DNA of 64,000 nucleotides from Anoplopoma fimbria (lineage: Eukaryota; Chordata; Actinopteri; Perciformes; Anoplopomatidae): NCBI RefSeq assembly GCF_027596085.1, contig NC_072458.1, positions 18,832,384 to 18,896,383 on the forward strand, given 5' to 3'. The notes below the pieces were generated by a model. It was not told the DNA's origin. It saw only the letters and a list, made by a program, of their open reading frames with translations, and did not search any database. This document shows positions 61,158-64,000 of this stretch, piece by piece (positions within the stretch are counted from its first letter, which is position 1; each line of letters starts with the position of its first letter). The position numbers and the translations under genes are program-made.

Positions 61158-62826
61158 GTAAGTGAGTCCGCCGGGGCTGTGTGCACGTGTCTGTGTGCTT
61201 GAAACGTGTGTGCACATGTGTGCAGCAGAGGTGTTCAGTGGGAGGTGGACGGGTGGGGTCACCGGAGGTATATTTGGATGTGAGCTGCTGAGTTGTTGAT
61301 GGTGTGATGGAGTGTTGTTGTGGGCGTGGTTTGTCATTATCAGATGCTCTCTAGTCCCACTCTCAGGGCTTTCTGACTCTGAAAGCGGTTCTATCCAATG
61401 ATGGTATAAATATACGGTGCGTAGGTTTAATAAAAATGGTGCTCAGGTAATCACAGTGAGAGAAACAAGCATCAGTATGAATAAAAACAAACACATTTTC
61501 AGAGAAGAGTTGCCTCTTAAACACTGTCCTCAAATGTTAAAAATAAAAAAGTTTATATATTTTCTTTTTATTCAGTATCTACGGCTTTTACTCCTTACTA
61601 CATGTTAATGTGCATTTATATAGACAGTGATTTTACGGGATTAGATTTATATTAATATTATTGAAAGTAAAATATAACAAGAATTTAAAAAATAAATGGT
61701 GACACATTATATGACGCCCATTTTTTAAAATACTGTATTATAAAATATACTCATTGTGTGTTATAATCTGCTTTTAGCACCAAATAATCTTATTTTTAAG
61801 CCCTCATGAATATTAATGTTGTCTCATAAAATAATCATAACTCATTATAAAGCATCGTTTAATGACTTCTAAGGTCAAGTATCATACGACTTTTAAAAAT
61901 GCTGGTCACTCACCAACATATTCTTTTTGCAAGGATCCTAGTGTATATAGTAATATAATTCCCGGAAATAAAAGGCTTTTTATAATGCATTATTATCCCT
62001 GATATAATGTATCATAATGTAATTATAATTTACCTTAAATTGTAATTTTTTTGCTTAAAGTAAAGTGAAAATTATATATCTAAAAATTGTATATATATTT
62101 AATATCATTAAATCTGTGCAAGACCAACACATAAACTTTTAACGTAAACAATAGGTTTGTTTGGGTTTCAAATGATTTTTTATTCTGTCTTAATTACACT
62201 TTTTCTGTATTTGATTCTTGTAATATTTTGCTCAATTCGATTAAGAACAAATATAATCCCACATAATAGACGATTTAAATAATAGAATAAATTCTAGTAT
62301 TTTTCGGTTTGTTTTTCAATCATTTTAATTCTTGGGATAATTTGCTCAATCAAAACAAATAAAATCTCATATATTATAAGATTTGTGCCATAAAATGTGG
62401 AATGAATTTGTACATTTATATATATTTTAAATAGAAATCCTAGATTTTGATTGGACTTTCTCTCTTTTTAATGTCCCATTCACACACATTCACTATAACC
62501 TTTGACCTTTACATTTAGGGATTACCATCACCACCAACTCAAACACTTTTTCTACTCAAAGCGAGCTCTAAATAAAACCAGGAGTGGGATTAAAGAAGCT
62601 CTGTGTCCGTGTTGCCATGCTTCACCCGGGACATACTTCCATCATGCCATTCCAACGACTCCCCCTCTCATCCAGTCCCTCACCCCCGACACCTTCACCT
62701 CTCACACACCACAACACACGAACACACACAAACACATACAGCTCACACACACACACATGTACACGCGCACAACCCCGACACCCGTCCCCTCATCACCCAC
62801 AGACTTCTCCCCTCTCTCTGTTCCAG
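61158..62826 (+). other. Interval between alternative CYRI start exons
   Basis: 1.67 kb, AT-rich in its middle (61400-62480), with no recognisable repeat. The last 120 bp become pyrimidine/CA-rich before the acceptor at 62826. Confidence 0.6.
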
Positions 62827-62906
62827 GGGGCTCATGGGAAACCTCCTGAAAGTGCTGGCTTGCGCCGAACTTGAGCATGGCCCAATAGTTTTCCTTGACT
62901 TTGAAC
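62827..62906 (+). CDS. cyrib: CYRI (FAM49) alternative first coding exon B
   Basis: An acceptor CTCTCTCTGTTCCAG ends at 62826. The ATG is at 62834 and the exon encodes [24 protein letters not shown] (24 codons), then one base (C) before the donor GTGAGA at 62907. It resembles the canonical CYRIB start ([20 protein letters not shown] as I recall it), with changes at two positions usually Asn-Phe (here Ile-Val). Phase 1 equals that of exon A, so either exon can join the same downstream exon. With C+AT the junction codon would be His rather than Asn. Gly2 for myristoylation is kept. The exon frame is open and the signals are intact, so it is probably used, in mutual exclusion with exon A. Confidence 0.85.
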
Positions 62907-63717
<811 letters not shown>

Positions 63718-64000
63718 GCAGCTCTGTGAGGCTCTTCTTGTTGAGTTAAATGCTAACATCAACATGCTAGCATGCACACAAAGACTACGTTTACATGCAT
63801 TAAATATTCCGGTTATTGCTGAAGTATTTCTACTTCAGTATTGACTAGTTGGTTTTGGCTACAACGCACAGAGCTGGTCGTAAACAGGAAGACTCCATGT
63901 GTCTCAAAGTGCCCTAAAAACCCCTTTTGAGACGCATATTCCGAATTAGCTGTATACATTTCCAGAGAATACTCCTAAAACCCGAGTAATATCGGCGTAT
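63718..64000. repeat. Two abutting teleost repeat fragments
   Basis: 63718-63779 has GCTCTGTGAGGCTCTTCTTG and AAATGCTAACATCAACATGC followed by TAGCATGC. From 63783, ACTACGTTTACATGCATTAA followed by ATATTCCGGTTATTGC begins a second element cut by the window end. Both are recognised as common fish repeats. Confidence 0.5.

Overview
The window is nuclear DNA of a ray-finned fish, most likely a spiny-rayed (percomorph) teleost. The genes have introns with GT-AG borders, and long (CA)n/(GT)n microsatellites are very dense. Several interspersed repeats typical of teleosts are present: an L2/UnaL2-type tail ending in (TGTAA)n, a Tc1-like MITE, TTAA-flanked MITEs and a tRNA-derived SINE. The fish assignment rests on my recognition of repeat and protein families, not on a database search.

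All supported genes are on the + strand. (1) mturn (maturin) has three coding exons, 3622-3780, 9054-9176 and 10198-10305, encoding 129 aa, with a 3' UTR to about 11.87 kb. (2) znrf2, a myristoylated zinc/RING finger E3 ligase, has four coding exons, 13323-13650, 15865-15960, 17298-17403 and 18664-18721, encoding 195 aa, with a polyA signal at 19551. (3) txnl4a (Dim1, U5 snRNP 15 kDa protein) has three coding exons, 21485-21637, 25892-25995 and 26130-26301, encoding 142 aa, with a probable spliced 5' UTR. (4) The start of a CYRI (FAM49) gene, probably cyrib, lies at the right edge. It has two separate versions of its first coding exon (61078-61157 and 62827-62906), each with its own ATG, 3' splice site and phase-1 donor. 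The rest of the gene is outside the window.

Layout: 1-3.1 kb is repeat-rich, with a 799-bp fold-back element and a nested LINE/SINE-tail cluster. 3.1-11.9 kb is mturn, 12.8-19.6 kb is znrf2 and 21.1-26.6 kb is txnl4a. 26.7-30.7 kb holds mobile-element remnants, a 21-bp minisatellite and a 2.4-kb degenerate satellite interrupted by an L2 remnant. 30.7-61 kb has no recognisable protein-coding exon. It is probably intergenic DNA plus the 5' regulatory and untranslated region of the CYRI gene, with two or three candidate non-coding 5' exons (ending 41743, at 56808-56899, ending 58464) and many long dinucleotide tracts.

The genes do not form one pathway: they act in neural differentiation, ubiquitin signalling, pre-mRNA splicing and Rac1/actin control. 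The mturn-znrf2 pair matches the human 7p14.3 order. A CYRI gene nearby fits the teleost chromosomes that combine HoxA-linked and human 8q24-linked genes. I found no new enzymatic or defence system. The most interesting features are the paired alternative first coding exons of the CYRI gene, a perfect 46-nt hairpin in a znrf2 intron, a (TG)n-dominated 3' splice site in the txnl4a 5' UTR, and several unusual repeat architectures.
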